From positions 186,001 through 250,000 of the forward strand of contig NZ_PIPK01000001.1 in assembly GCF_003987335.1 (NCBI RefSeq): 64,000 nt of DNA. The letters run 5' to 3'. The translations under genes and the position numbers were made by a program. This document shows positions 35,764-45,243 of the stretch, piece by piece (the first letter of the stretch is position 1; every line of letters starts with the position of its first letter). The notes beneath the pieces are model-generated. The model was not told where the DNA came from and did not search any database. It saw nothing but the letters and a program-made list of their open reading frames with translations. Source of the DNA: Aliidiomarina maris (GTDB lineage Bacteria; Pseudomonadota; Gammaproteobacteria; Enterobacterales; Alteromonadaceae).

Positions 35764-38700
35764 TTACCAGTCCTCAAGGTTCAAGGTTAAATAAGCATTC
35801 TGGTAAATTTGATTGCGCCGTAGCTGCAGCTGGTCAAGTCGTTCACGCTTCTGCTTGCGAGACAGGCTAGGGTCACGCTGTACTACCCGCATCTGCGAGT
35901 TTAAGTCACTCACTTGTCGTTGGATACGTTCTAGCTGACGACGTGATGATAGTTCGTTTGAGCGAGTTTCAAAGAGCTTTCTTGCTCGTTCAGTATCATG
36001 CTCATCAATTGCCAACTGGTAGCTTCCGTAAGCGCCCCGCGCCGCGTTCAACGATTCGATGAACCGCTGCTGATACATCGTGTTGCGTTGCGTCTTCCCG
36101 CCCTGGTATATCGTTCGGACGACAGGGTAATCCGCAATCGGCGTCGACGCTTTCGTTCGACCTGTCATCAATCGAGCCAAAACATCGCTCGCGCCCAGGG
36201 TGTATGCGCCAAGCGTCCCTGTGTAACCAGTGATTAAATGCTCGACCTGCTTGGGCGATAGACCCATTAAACCAGTCAGTTGGCCTATCAATCGGGCAGT
36301 GTCACTCGTATTTTCACCATAGCGGTCGACGGCCTCACGTCTTGAGTCGGCCAAGCTTTCGATAGGTGCGCCGGTGAACATGCTTCTATTCATCATTAGC
36401 TCAACCACGGGCATAAACAATTGAGGCGTAGGGTTAAGCGCCAGCGTATTCCAAACAGCATGGCCAACCGACTCCCGTGCATCTTTACTTGTTTGATTAC
36501 CAGCCGCGAAATTGAACATCCGCTCAGGGATGGTGCCGAAGATGATGCCCAATTCAAATGGCTTGGGTATTCGCCAATGTTGATCACCCATAAAGAAGTG
36601 CCAGTGCGCATCTTTGTCCCACTCAGGTAGCTCTTTATAGCGCTCATCGTCCCCGTTAAGTGCAGCTAGGGCCAGACTAAACCCAGCAACTTTAATTCCT
36701 TTAAATGCGAGGTCTTTGCTCAAAGCTTTAAATATTTGATCATTACCGTCTGCAGCTGAAGCGCGGCCAAGCTTATACAAACCTTGTATCCGAGCGTTGA
36801 AGAATGGCAGCATATCAATGAACGTCGACATCAATTGAAAGTTACCTTTCATGCTGTAGTCCATTAGGTCTTTGGCCTCGAACAACGCCTGGCGCTCAGA
36901 CTTACCAGCAGCCTTGGCTCGGTTGTATACCGTCATACGGTTACTGTTTTCAAGTCGGTCACTGACTTGTCGATACTTCTCAAACGCTTTGATTAAGCCA
37001 TCTTTGGTGGTTACCAGGCTACTCATATGGTTGTCGATTTGTGATTTGCTAAAACCTTTCTCACGCAGGTGCCGGCGTATTTGCTGCTGAGCTGCTTCTG
37101 GATCGGCTCCGTGAATGTAGCCACCCTGGAATGCAGCACCGCCAGCTATCAAATTCCAGTATTCCGGAGTCTGCCCCCAAGAGCTTTTAAGCCCTGTCCA
37201 AGTATCTGTTCCTAGCTTGGCGCCATCTTTGTTGACCATCCAGGCATGTGCCGCATCGCGGATAAAGTTTCGAATAATGAAGTCAGGGCTGAGTGTCACA
37301 CCGGTGGTTAGAAACCGCTTGGCCGAGCGAGCCATTCTATTGAAAATAGCTTTGCTTCCAATGTCGTGAACTTGCATTAGCCCTCTGAGTAACGCGGGGT
37401 CGCTAACCAAGTAGTGAACGGGTTTACCGTGCTCCATGACTCTAACTTTTTGACGGCTCGCTAACTCCTGGCGCGTGAACTCACCGCTTGCTTCGGCATC
37501 ACTGGCCTTGGTCATAAACTCAGTGCCATCGAGGTTCGCCGCGACTTCACGTGCTGCATTGTTCTTAATTGCGGCGTCAATCAACGACACTTGACGTTGA
37601 ATGATGTTGGTGAGCAAATCCTTGGTCGATGACTTGCCACCTAACAGCTCTTTAATCTGAGCACTTTGACCAACTATGCCAGTCTTCTTGGTATAAACAG
37701 AATTGACCTGAGCCATGAGGTCTGAGACCTCGCTCGTGCTGTCTTGTCGGAAAAACGGCACATACCAATCAGTGTCAAACGAGGCTATCTGCTCAGAGTT
37801 CAAGAGGCCGGCTTCGCGCGCCAGCTCCAACGTGGCCTTATTAATTTTGTTGTACTCCTGACGCACCTGCTCGAATACAGCCTCATTTCCCACTGCTTTG
37901 GCTTTCAGATTAGCGATATCCTCGGCTGTCAGGTTGTTCTCCTTGCCACGCTTTGCTAACTGCTCTGCTCGATTACCAGCCATCCAGGCAAGCCAATCGT
38001 TCAGCTTACCCTCAGGTAACATCCCAAAAGCTTCCATTAGGCCGATGGTCCCCTCCTTGGTAGATACCACTCCATTTCGCCATTCAAGTGCACCGCGGTT
38101 GAACAGAGCATGCAGCATGTCGCCAATCCCCGATGCTAAACGCGCTGACACATACCCTTGCTTGTTAGGATCAGTTATTCCAGCGGCTTCCTCCGCTTGC
38201 TTAATTCCATGTAGCCCATCAAATAGACCCTCACGAACTCGGTGCCAGAAGCCCTTGGTTTTAATTGCTGCAACTGTTTCCTTGAACTTGCTACTCAGGG
38301 TGTCATCAATAATGCCTTGCCCGATTTTTTCTTCAGCTGTTCTTGTGTCCGTTGTTTTGCTAAAAGCCAGATCTGCAGTAACTGGGTTGCCGCTGCCCTT
38401 AGCCATGGTTGCGTGCCCGACCTTGAAGCCATCAACTATCGACTCCATCATTGAACGCATTACCTCAGCGTCAGCATCGAGCTTGATAAGCCCCACGTTT
38501 GCCAGGGCGCGGCGTAACCAGTTTCTAATTGAGCTAAACCAGTGACGCATTGCACCCGCATCAGGTTGGGTTTCAACGAACTTGGCAAATAGCTCTTCAG
38601 CTTTTACGTCCTCGCTCATTCCGTCATAGTCGCGGTCGATTTCTTGCCACTGTTTCTCAAACGTCTTTTTACCTCGAGTAGACTTGAGTCGATTCAGAAA

Positions 38701-41700
38701 GTCTTGGTATTCAGACTCGCCTATTACATTCTGCAAGCCACCGTGGGCAATAACTTCGTGAGCAAGCGTTTGGCGTGCTTCATCAAGGTTGGTAATGTTC
38801 TCAGCAACGACATAAGCAGTATTGGTTTTTTCATCAAAAGCACCTTTTACTAAGGCGCCATCGAGGGACATTTTCCATGCCCGCTCAGCCTGCTGCTGAG
38901 TTTCGAATACCTTTACCTTGATCCCCGAGGCGCCAGCTAATTCGCTCAGTAGCGTATCGGCTAAGCTCTGAATGTCCGCTACTGCCACGCCTTTCTTAGG
39001 CGCCTTATCCGTGACGTTATTCTTACTGAAGAACTTGATACCTTTGTCGGTTTTTCGGGTTTCAATCGTGTCGAATAAATTATCAAAGGCTTCATTAATC
39101 GGTTTGAGCTCTGCCGCAGTTGGATACGGGTAGGTTCCATCATCCAGAACGTTCCATGCGCTTTCCTCCACGATGTTAGCTAGGTAATCATTGGTGGCAT
39201 TTCCTTTCCCTAACTTGCTGATGATGTAAGCTTCAAATGCCCGTGCAGAGAGTTCAACGTCAGTCGACCAATATCGCTTTGAGCGCCGCGAATCTAATTC
39301 GTTGGAGCGAGCGACCATGCCGCTTTTCTTGATTGCATCGGTGACACCTTTGAATGCTTTCACCACCTCCTTACGAGTTGGATCGTTGGCATGGGAGTAA
39401 GGTCGTTGGGTAAGATAGTCACCTGGTAATCCCCGTTCACGTGAGAAGTAATTATCCAGGGCATGGAACCATTCATGCGCTAGGCTACCCGCCCCATCGC
39501 GCTTAGTTAAATTGATGACCACTCGACCTGGTTCGTAGTGTGCAGCAGCGGCACGAGAGCCACCTTTACCACGAGCTCCAAATGCAAGCGCTAGCTCGCC
39601 ATTTAATGAAAGTGATTGGGGTGGTACACCAAGAGCTTCAGCCAAATCATGTAATGACTCAAATGCATTGTTCAAGTCGGCTTGCCGCTTGCCTTGCTCA
39701 ACCCAGTTACCGAACTCAACACCGCGAAAGCCAAAGGCTTCACTGAACTGCTCGGCTGTAACATCACCCTCAGCTCGAACTTGGCCAACTCGGTCACTGT
39801 TTTGCTCACGGCGCGCGGATGGGGTTGCTTTTAATTGCTCAAGTTTCGTTTCTAGCTCATCACGATTATTGTTAATGCGGGCTCGGCCATCATTAATTGA
39901 TTCAACATCCTCAACGCGTAGAACTTTACTGGCACCTTTCCAGCCAATGTATGTGCCTCCTGTGGAGCGGTCGCGAAAAAGGCTGAAGTTCGAACCACCT
40001 TTATTCGATTGAGCCTGGCTATCATTCTTCAGCGCTTTGATTTTCTTACGCAGTACCGCCTGCGCTTCATCCAAAGTACGAGTGATTCTGTTCCAGTCTC
40101 CCCGACCATTTCTTTCAACGATAAAGCCATTGCCAAAAGGCTTGCCGTCGACATACAAACCAGAGCTTTCTGAAATCGTAAACTCCGCAGCTTGCTTGAT
40201 AACACTAGGGTCGGCTTCGGCAATAACAGGAATAGCGTTCGCAATACTGCGTAAGCCTGGCTGTTGCCGAGCGTACTCAATTAATCGTTCAGGTTTTACG
40301 GTGCCATCGAGAAGCTGAGCGGCAAGACGCCGCACTGAGTCAGCGGTCTCAGCCCAGCGACTCACCCCCCGGGTGCGAGGTTTATTTGGTATGGATTGAC
40401 GTAGTGCTGCCACAGCGGCCAACACTTGGCTATCTGCGCCAGCTTCCTTGAGCTTTGCGTAATCTGGCTGTGGAAACGATTTACTAAGTGGCTGCGACTT
40501 GGTGTCTGTGGAGTCCACAGCCTCCCTAAGCCCGCTCCAGATGTCTTTGCGCGCACCACCTATTTTTTCACCAAAGTCATCAATCTGAGCACTCGACCGC
40601 GAGGCACTTTCGTTTGTCGACGTCGATGCTTCATCAGATACTAAAACGCCCTCTTGAGAGGGCGTTGGCTGAGTTTCGGTTTGAGCTTGGACCGCATCGG
40701 TATTTGGTGTAGAAGCACGCCACCCCCATCCCCCTGCAACCTCTACAGCTTCAATCGTATCACCTCGCTCATTTGCCTGACGTGCTCTCAAACTAGATAA
40801 CGCAGCTCGCTCAGAAGCAAACGGGGCGCCATTTTGACGAACGGTCACATCTTCAGGCATTGATACACTATTTTCGTCACGAGCAAAAATGGTGCTACTC
40901 TGAATAATAGCCTTTGGCGCCCGCTCAAGCTCTTCACGTATAGCTTGCTCGTTTCTGCGGTCAGACATCGGCATACCTGATCTGTCCGGTAACTCTTCTC
41001 GAGTAGCGCTGACTTCAATTGAGTTTCGTTCAGATTGATTAAACGAGGGTTCACGAGAGTCCACTGCAGGTACGTTCGCTTGGTTTGATGCCCCAGGTAA
41101 AAGCTCACCCTCTCTGGGTTGACGCTGACGCTCTTCATCCAGCATGCGAATATCAGCATCAAGCTGTGAATCTTCTAAGGTCTGGTTACGAGCACGGGTA
41201 TACGCAGGTTGCTCAGGATTACCGCGAACTCTATCTCTCACTTGTGCAGGAGCATCGCCATTGGCGAACCTTTGATAGGCTGGTTGCTCCAAATCCCCAC
41301 GTTGGTCGCTCGGTAACCTTGCGGAAGCTGGTCTCTCTGGGCCAGTTTGTTCAGTACGTCTTAAAATTGCTGGTTGCTCAAAGCTATCTACGGATGCTGC
41401 AACCTGCCTGCTGCGCTCAATTGTTTCGCTTACTTCAATTTCATGCCGTGCTTTACTCTGAGCCATTGTATCTAACTGCTCAGCAAGACCAGGGTTTGTA
41501 TCCCGAATTGCATCTGCGTCAGGATCTTTAATATTGCTGGTGTCAATCGGTGAACGTGAGGTCACTGCTGCAATCGAGCCTTGAGCAACACCGCCAAGCA
41601 CACCAGACACTAGCGCGCGGTTGGTATCAATTTTATTGGGGTCTGCATTTGGGTCGATTCCCTCTAGGCTACGTGCCACACCACGCTGCAGCTCCATATC

Positions 41701-42642
41701 CTGAATCACCTCAGTTGGGGCGCCTAATGTTGCACCCTTACCAAAGTGGGCACCGGTGCGAACGGCTGCGCCACCAAGTCGAGCTGCTGCCCCAGCTCCC
41801 TCGCTACGCGTCAACTGATTGAGAATTCGAGAGCCGGCAGTCCGGCCAATGGTGCCGCCTATCACAGGGTCGACCACTGCAGACAGCCCATAGTTTGCAA
41901 ACAAGATACGCGGGTCAGTTCTAATATCTCGTGCTATTTGCTCACGAATAGCTGCATCTGCAAGCCCAAATAATGTGTCCCCATCAAGGTCCGGGTCGAT
42001 TTCCCGAAGCATATCCATCTTTTGCAAGAACGCTGGGGAGGTAAGTTTTTCGTCCTGACTTAATTGGTCGTATGCAGCCTCGGCCTCAAGAATAGTTTGG
42101 CCTGTGGCAGCTGAGCCACCGACAGAAGCATGACCAGCCATTAAACCGCCCATCCCCGCTGCTGACGTTGCTCGTTGGCTGGCACCAGCTCGTGACGCCG
42201 CTGACATTAAACCCCGTCGAACACCTGCGCCAACTACACCACCACCCGCAATACTGGTACCAAACTGCCCAATAGCACTGGCAGTATTCAACCACCAGTG
42301 AGAAAGTGGTGACTCATCGAGGTCAAACTGCAGTTCATTTTCGAACGCGGCACGGCCGCGCTCGGACATGTTATCAAGACGATTGTCTGATGCACTTTGG
42401 AAGTAATTCGTTAATCCATCAAAGCCCAAAAATCGACTTAGACCAGCAAGCTCAGATGAGGCGCCATGGGCAATCGCATTCCATGTATCGCTCAGCATAC
42501 CTGGCTCACTTTGCGCAAGCTTGTCATGATCAACTAAAACGTCGTTATAGCGCGTCTTAATCTGCTGACGAAAGTCATCTTGAGTTAAGCCGTAACTGCG
42601 ATGCTGATTAATGCTATTGGAGGAGTTATAAGGCGTGTTCAT
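35764..42642 (-). CDS. Giant polyvalent virion protein (2,292 residues) with two zincin-like motifs
   Basis: Probably packed in the capsid and ejected into the host, as such giant proteins are in podoviruses. The N-terminal 400 residues are Gly/Ala-rich; 400-700 form a low-complexity Gln/Arg/Glu region with repeated EQPAYxR-like units; the middle resembles large polyvalent protein domains. A classical HExxH (HEWFH, residues 1056-1060, within LAHEWFHALDNYF) and a second HE-x3-H site (HEVIAHGG, from 1295) suggest two metallopeptidase-like domains. The C-terminal third has helical, membrane-active-looking segments. It follows virion protein genes on the same strand and is the last late gene. Intact. 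Confidence 0.75.
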   Translation of the reverse strand: MNTPYNSSNSINQHRSYGLTQDDFRQQIKTRYNDVLVDHDKLAQSEPGMLSDTWNAIAHGASSELAGLSRFLGFDGLTNYFQSASDNRLDNMSERGRAAFENELQFDLDESPLSHWWLNTASAIGQFGTSIAGGGVVGAGVRRGLMSAASRAGASQRATSAAGMGGLMAGHASVGGSAATGQTILEAEAAYDQLSQDEKLTSPAFLQKMDMLREIDPDLDGDTLFGLADAAIREQIARDIRTDPRILFANYGLSAVVDPVIGGTIGRTAGSRILNQLTRSEGAGAAARLGGAAVRTGAHFGKGATLGAPTEVIQDMELQRGVARSLEGIDPNADPNKIDTNRALVSGVLGGVAQGSIAAVTSRSPIDTSNIKDPDADAIRDTNPGLAEQLDTMAQSKARHEIEVSETIERSRQVAASVDSFEQPAILRRTEQTGPERPASARLPSDQRGDLEQPAYQRFANGDAPAQVRDRVRGNPEQPAYTRARNQTLEDSQLDADIRMLDEERQRQPREGELLPGASNQANVPAVDSREPSFNQSERNSIEVSATREELPDRSGMPMSDRRNEQAIREELERAPKAIIQSSTIFARDENSVSMPEDVTVRQNGAPFASERAALSSLRARQANERGDTIEAVEVAGGWGWRASTPNTDAVQAQTETQPTPSQEGVLVSDEASTSTNESASRSSAQIDDFGEKIGGARKDIWSGLREAVDSTDTKSQPLSKSFPQPDYAKLKEAGADSQVLAAVAALRQSIPNKPRTRGVSRWAETADSVRRLAAQLLDGTVKPERLIEYARQQPGLRSIANAIPVIAEADPSVIKQAAEFTISESSGLYVDGKPFGNGFIVERNGRGDWNRITRTLDEAQAVLRKKIKALKNDSQAQSNKGGSNFSLFRDRSTGGTYIGWKGASKVLRVEDVESINDGRARINNNRDELETKLEQLKATPSARREQNSDRVGQVRAEGDVTAEQFSEAFGFRGVEFGNWVEQGKRQADLNNAFESLHDLAEALGVPPQSLSLNGELALAFGARGKGGSRAAAAHYEPGRVVINLTKRDGAGSLAHEWFHALDNYFSRERGLPGDYLTQRPYSHANDPTRKEVVKAFKGVTDAIKKSGMVARSNELDSRRSKRYWSTDVELSARAFEAYIISKLGKGNATNDYLANIVEESAWNVLDDGTYPYPTAAELKPINEAFDNLFDTIETRKTDKGIKFFSKNNVTDKAPKKGVAVADIQSLADTLLSELAGASGIKVKVFETQQQAERAWKMSLDGALVKGAFDEKTNTAYVVAENITNLDEARQTLAHEVIAHGGLQNVIGESEYQDFLNRLKSTRGKKTFEKQWQEIDRDYDGMSEDVKAEELFAKFVETQPDAGAMRHWFSSIRNWLRRALANVGLIKLDADAEVMRSMMESIVDGFKVGHATMAKGSGNPVTADLAFSKTTDTRTAEEKIGQGIIDDTLSSKFKETVAAIKTKGFWHRVREGLFDGLHGIKQAEEAAGITDPNKQGYVSARLASGIGDMLHALFNRGALEWRNGVVSTKEGTIGLMEAFGMLPEGKLNDWLAWMAGNRAEQLAKRGKENNLTAEDIANLKAKAVGNEAVFEQVRQEYNKINKATLELAREAGLLNSEQIASFDTDWYVPFFRQDSTSEVSDLMAQVNSVYTKKTGIVGQSAQIKELLGGKSSTKDLLTNIIQRQVSLIDAAIKNNAAREVAANLDGTEFMTKASDAEASGEFTRQELASRQKVRVMEHGKPVHYLVSDPALLRGLMQVHDIGSKAIFNRMARSAKRFLTTGVTLSPDFIIRNFIRDAAHAWMVNKDGAKLGTDTWTGLKSSWGQTPEYWNLIAGGAAFQGGYIHGADPEAAQQQIRRHLREKGFSKSQIDNHMSSLVTTKDGLIKAFEKYRQVSDRLENSNRMTVYNRAKAAGKSERQALFEAKDLMDYSMKGNFQLMSTFIDMLPFFNARIQGLYKLGRASAADGNDQIFKALSKDLAFKGIKVAGFSLALAALNGDDERYKELPEWDKDAHWHFFMGDQHWRIPKPFELGIIFGTIPERMFNFAAGNQTSKDARESVGHAVWNTLALNPTPQLFMPVVELMMNRSMFTGAPIESLADSRREAVDRYGENTSDTARLIGQLTGLMGLSPKQVEHLITGYTGTLGAYTLGASDVLARLMTGRTKASTPIADYPVVRTIYQGGKTQRNTMYQQRFIESLNAARGAYGSYQLAIDEHDTERARKLFETRSNELSSRRQLERIQRQVSDLNSQMRVVQRDPSLSRKQKRERLDQLQLRRNQIYQNAYLTLNLEDW

Positions 42643-42651
42643 TTCGCATCC

Positions 42652-43377
42652 TTAGAAGTTACCGCGGTTACCCAAATATTCTGAACCTGGCGCCTGAGGC
42701 ATGCCGCGCTCACGAAATCGCTTCCACAAGTCCGGGATGCTTGGGCGTTCAGTCGCATTCGGGATATTGAAGCGCGAGTCGCCCAGTAGCCCCTTGAGCT
42801 GTTCATTAGGGTTGTCTTGAGGCTCTTGTGCCCGTTCGGCTTCACGTGCCTGTGTTTCTCGTAGTGCTTCACTTAATTCGACTAGCTCGCGATGAGCGGC
42901 ATTAGCCAGAGGCCCCGCAGCTTGGAGAACGTCGTCAGGTATAGCTTCCATCACCATCGCTCGGCGGCTTTCAATGCGTGATAACTCTTCCTGTAGTCGA
43001 GCCATTCCCTTGCCATCTGGGTCAGTCATTGGATCATAGTTTCGAATCGCTGCGCTCAGTTTAGAAACATCTTCATTAACCTGGTTTAAGTCGGTACGAG
43101 CAAAGTCGACCTGTTGCCCAAACTCAGCTCTTTGAGCATTTGCACCAGCAATTAAACCTTGTGAATGCAGCTGCATATCTCGGTCTTCTACCTGCCAATC
43201 ACGAGCACGCAACGCGAACTTTTCCTGACGCTCAGCACGCCATTGCTCAAGCTGAGTGATGTGGTCCCGCTGTGCCTGTCCCTGCTCAGCTTGAAAATCT
43301 TGCCGTTGCTTGGTGTGCGCGTATTGCGCCATGTTGTTACCAGTCGCTAAAGCGATATTACCTAGTAAGCCAGCCAC
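42652..43377 (-). CDS. Phage virion protein, coiled-coil
   Basis: The GTG at 43377 is preferred: it overlaps the stop of the preceding gene (TAATGTG) and follows CAAGGGGG. This gives 241 residues: a short Ala/Gly segment (VAGLLGNIALATG), then Gln/Arg/Glu-rich coiled coil over most of the length. No family recognised. Being packed between other internal-virion-type genes and the giant protein suggests a capsid-internal or ejected protein. Confidence 0.65.
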   Translation of the reverse strand: MAGLLGNIALATGNNMAQYAHTKQRQDFQAEQGQAQRDHITQLEQWRAERQEKFALRARDWQVEDRDMQLHSQGLIAGANAQRAEFGQQVDFARTDLNQVNEDVSKLSAAIRNYDPMTDPDGKGMARLQEELSRIESRRAMVMEAIPDDVLQAAGPLANAAHRELVELSEALRETQAREAERAQEPQDNPNEQLKGLLGDSRFNIPNATERPSIPDLWKRFRERGMPQAPGSEYLGNRGNF

Positions 43378-43378
43378 A

Positions 43379-43936
43379 TTAGCCCCCTTGGCGTGCCATG
43401 TGCACGAGTTGATTAAGTGAATCAGCATCTTCAGGCATAGCCGTTCGAGCCTCATCGATGGCGCCTGAACTTTCCAGCTCATCAAGTTCTGAGCGAGCTT
43501 CATTAGGGTCTAGCGGCATACCTGCCTGCTCATGCATTTCAGCATATCGTTGAGTACCCAATGACATAACCGATTGAATTAAGTCTTCTGTCACGTCACT
43601 TTCATCCAGCAGCCCCATTTCACCAGCTATTTCAAAAACCGATTCCATGATGTCACCAATGAGTTCCAGTTTAACTTCATCACTGAGTTCAAAATGAGCT
43701 TCAACGCGAATTAGCATGAACGCTGCCGCTTCGGCTAGACCTGCTTCCATTGATTCAGCACCAGCAATCATGTCAGCCAACTTATCTGACGCTTGCGGAT
43801 GTGCAGCAAAGCGCTCGACATACAGTTGAGCCTCTTCGTACTGTTGGCTTAAGTCACTGGAAGCGCCTGGTTGTTGCGGTGCTTCACTCTGTGCCGGCAT
43901 AGGTTGCTGCTCTTGTGGGTTAAGTAGGCCAGCCAT
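43379..43936 (-). CDS. Phage protein, acidic, unknown function
   Basis: A 185-residue, very acidic, helical protein (EEAQLYVERFAAHPQASDKLADM near residue 33). The first 30 residues are Pro/Gln-rich. Its start overlaps the stop of the preceding gene by one base. Probably a structural or assembly protein of the virion interior, judging only from position in the late operon. Confidence 0.65.
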   Translation of the reverse strand: MAGLLNPQEQQPMPAQSEAPQQPGASSDLSQQYEEAQLYVERFAAHPQASDKLADMIAGAESMEAGLAEAAAFMLIRVEAHFELSDEVKLELIGDIMESVFEIAGEMGLLDESDVTEDLIQSVMSLGTQRYAEMHEQAGMPLDPNEARSELDELESSGAIDEARTAMPEDADSLNQLVHMARQGG

Positions 43937-44784
43937 TAGGTGAGCCCTCCTTGTTTGCGGGATTTAATCAAGTCATCTAGTGACGTCGACTGATTCATTT
44001 GAGGAGCTTGGATGCCAGATAGCAACCCAGGCCCTTGCGAGAAGTCTTGGTGTCCGCCTTGGCCATCCATACCGTACCAGGTGCGGCGATTACGAAACTC
44101 CTCGTCGCGACGGTCCTGCCGCTTCTGTTGCTGGTTAGCGCCTACGCCCTGAAGCACACTGGCAGTAAGCATCGCGCTGCCCGGATTCGCGGTTGCAGCA
44201 TTCCAAGCCTTGCCCATACCGCCAAATACATTTTGCCCGCCTTGTACTGCGGCCTGTGCGTAATTGCCTGCTTTAATGTTGCCGAAAAAGCCCATGGCTT
44301 TAGGCGCTGCTGTACTGGCAGCAGAAGAACCAGCACCAAGTAAACCGCCAGCGCCAGCACCCACTGATGAAGCACTAGTCGCTGCAGTGGCGCCCGCTGC
44401 TCCTGTTGTAGCTCCACCGCTTAGTAAACCTCCACTTGCTGATGCACCCAAACCTGAAGCACCACCACTGGCCGCCCCTACGCCCGTTGTGGATGCGGCT
44501 CCCGTGGCTCCCCCTGCGGCCCCACCCCCAAAGGCGGACGCAATGCCGGCGTTCACCGTAGAGAAGCCTCCGGCAATTGAGGTCCCCCCAATCGCCGCAG
44601 CACCCAAGCCTGCCGTCAAATAAACCGCGGCAGCAACCATGACTGGCTTGCGTATTTTCTGCCAAGTGTTTGATACTGCTTTTCGAATTTTACTAGGTAC
44701 CAACTTGTCATAGACCGCACGTGCACCGGTGGCTTTCACCACTTTGTCGAATGCTCGCCCAATCTTGCTAATGCCTTTACTCAT
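43936..44784 (-). CDS. Phage Gly/Ala/Ser-rich virion protein
   Basis: The ATG at 44784, with GAGGAG upstream and overlapping the end of the GNAT gene, gives 282 residues. A basic helix (SKIGRAFDKVVKATGARAVYD) leads into a hydrophobic segment (VMVAAAVYLTAGLGAAAIGG). Then comes a long low-complexity Gly/Ala/Ser/Thr region (about 70-160). Hydrophobic and low-complexity stretches like this are common in podovirus ejection proteins that cross the cell envelope. Role inferred from context. Confidence 0.6.
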   Translation of the reverse strand: MSKGISKIGRAFDKVVKATGARAVYDKLVPSKIRKAVSNTWQKIRKPVMVAAAVYLTAGLGAAAIGGTSIAGGFSTVNAGIASAFGGGAAGGATGAASTTGVGAASGGASGLGASASGGLLSGGATTGAAGATAATSASSVGAGAGGLLGAGSSAASTAAPKAMGFFGNIKAGNYAQAAVQGGQNVFGGMGKAWNAATANPGSAMLTASVLQGVGANQQQKRQDRRDEEFRNRRTWYGMDGQGGHQDFSQGPGLLSGIQAPQMNQSTSLDDLIKSRKQGGLT

Positions 44785-45241
44785 CAGGCCGCTCCTCATT
44801 AAACCGCTGAATAAAAATACCGCCCACCCGCTGCATCCCAAGATGCTCGTACATTCGTCCAGTCCGCTCGTTGGAATCCAAGCCTGAGGAAATACCCAAC
44901 GTTATGTCTTTTACTCGTTGAAACGTCTGCCCCCACGTTCGAAGCCGTTTCACCAGTCCAACCGCGTAAACTCGGTAAAGCGGCCGCACGTAAAAGGCAA
45001 CGTCCGTGACACTGCGTTCATCGCTAAACCAGTTATCCTCAATACCGCCAACGATGAACCCAACGACCTCCCCGCTGTGCTCAGCGACAAAAACGGCACA
45101 CCGTTTTGAGTTCATAAAAAAAGCCAGATTCTTTCTGGCTTTGATTGGGTTAATGGCTGGCATGGTTGGCGATTGCTGTCGAAGCTCCTCACCAAGCTCT
45201 ATCAGGCGCGATATGTCGTTCGTAGTCGCTTCTCGGATCAT
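44777..45241 (-). CDS. GNAT-family N-acetyltransferase in the phage late operon
   Basis: A 154-residue acetyl-CoA-dependent acetyltransferase fold: MIREATTNDISRLIELGEEL, the central strand CAVFVAEHSGEVVGFIVGG, then VTDVAFYVRPLYRVYAVGLVKRL with the acetyl-CoA-binding turn in a weak form (the usual Q/RxxGxG/A is not obvious), and MYEHLGMQRVGGIFIQRF at the end. Phage GNAT genes next to virion genes are recurrent in podoviruses, but their target is unknown. Its stop overlaps the next start. Confidence 0.8.
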   Translation of the reverse strand: MIREATTNDISRLIELGEELRQQSPTMPAINPIKARKNLAFFMNSKRCAVFVAEHSGEVVGFIVGGIEDNWFSDERSVTDVAFYVRPLYRVYAVGLVKRLRTWGQTFQRVKDITLGISSGLDSNERTGRMYEHLGMQRVGGIFIQRFNEERPDE

Positions 45242-45243
45242 AC

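Noticed and set aside
41085-42560. Several plus-strand open frames inside the giant virion gene
   Set aside because: They are shadows of the long minus-strand frame with no start signals.
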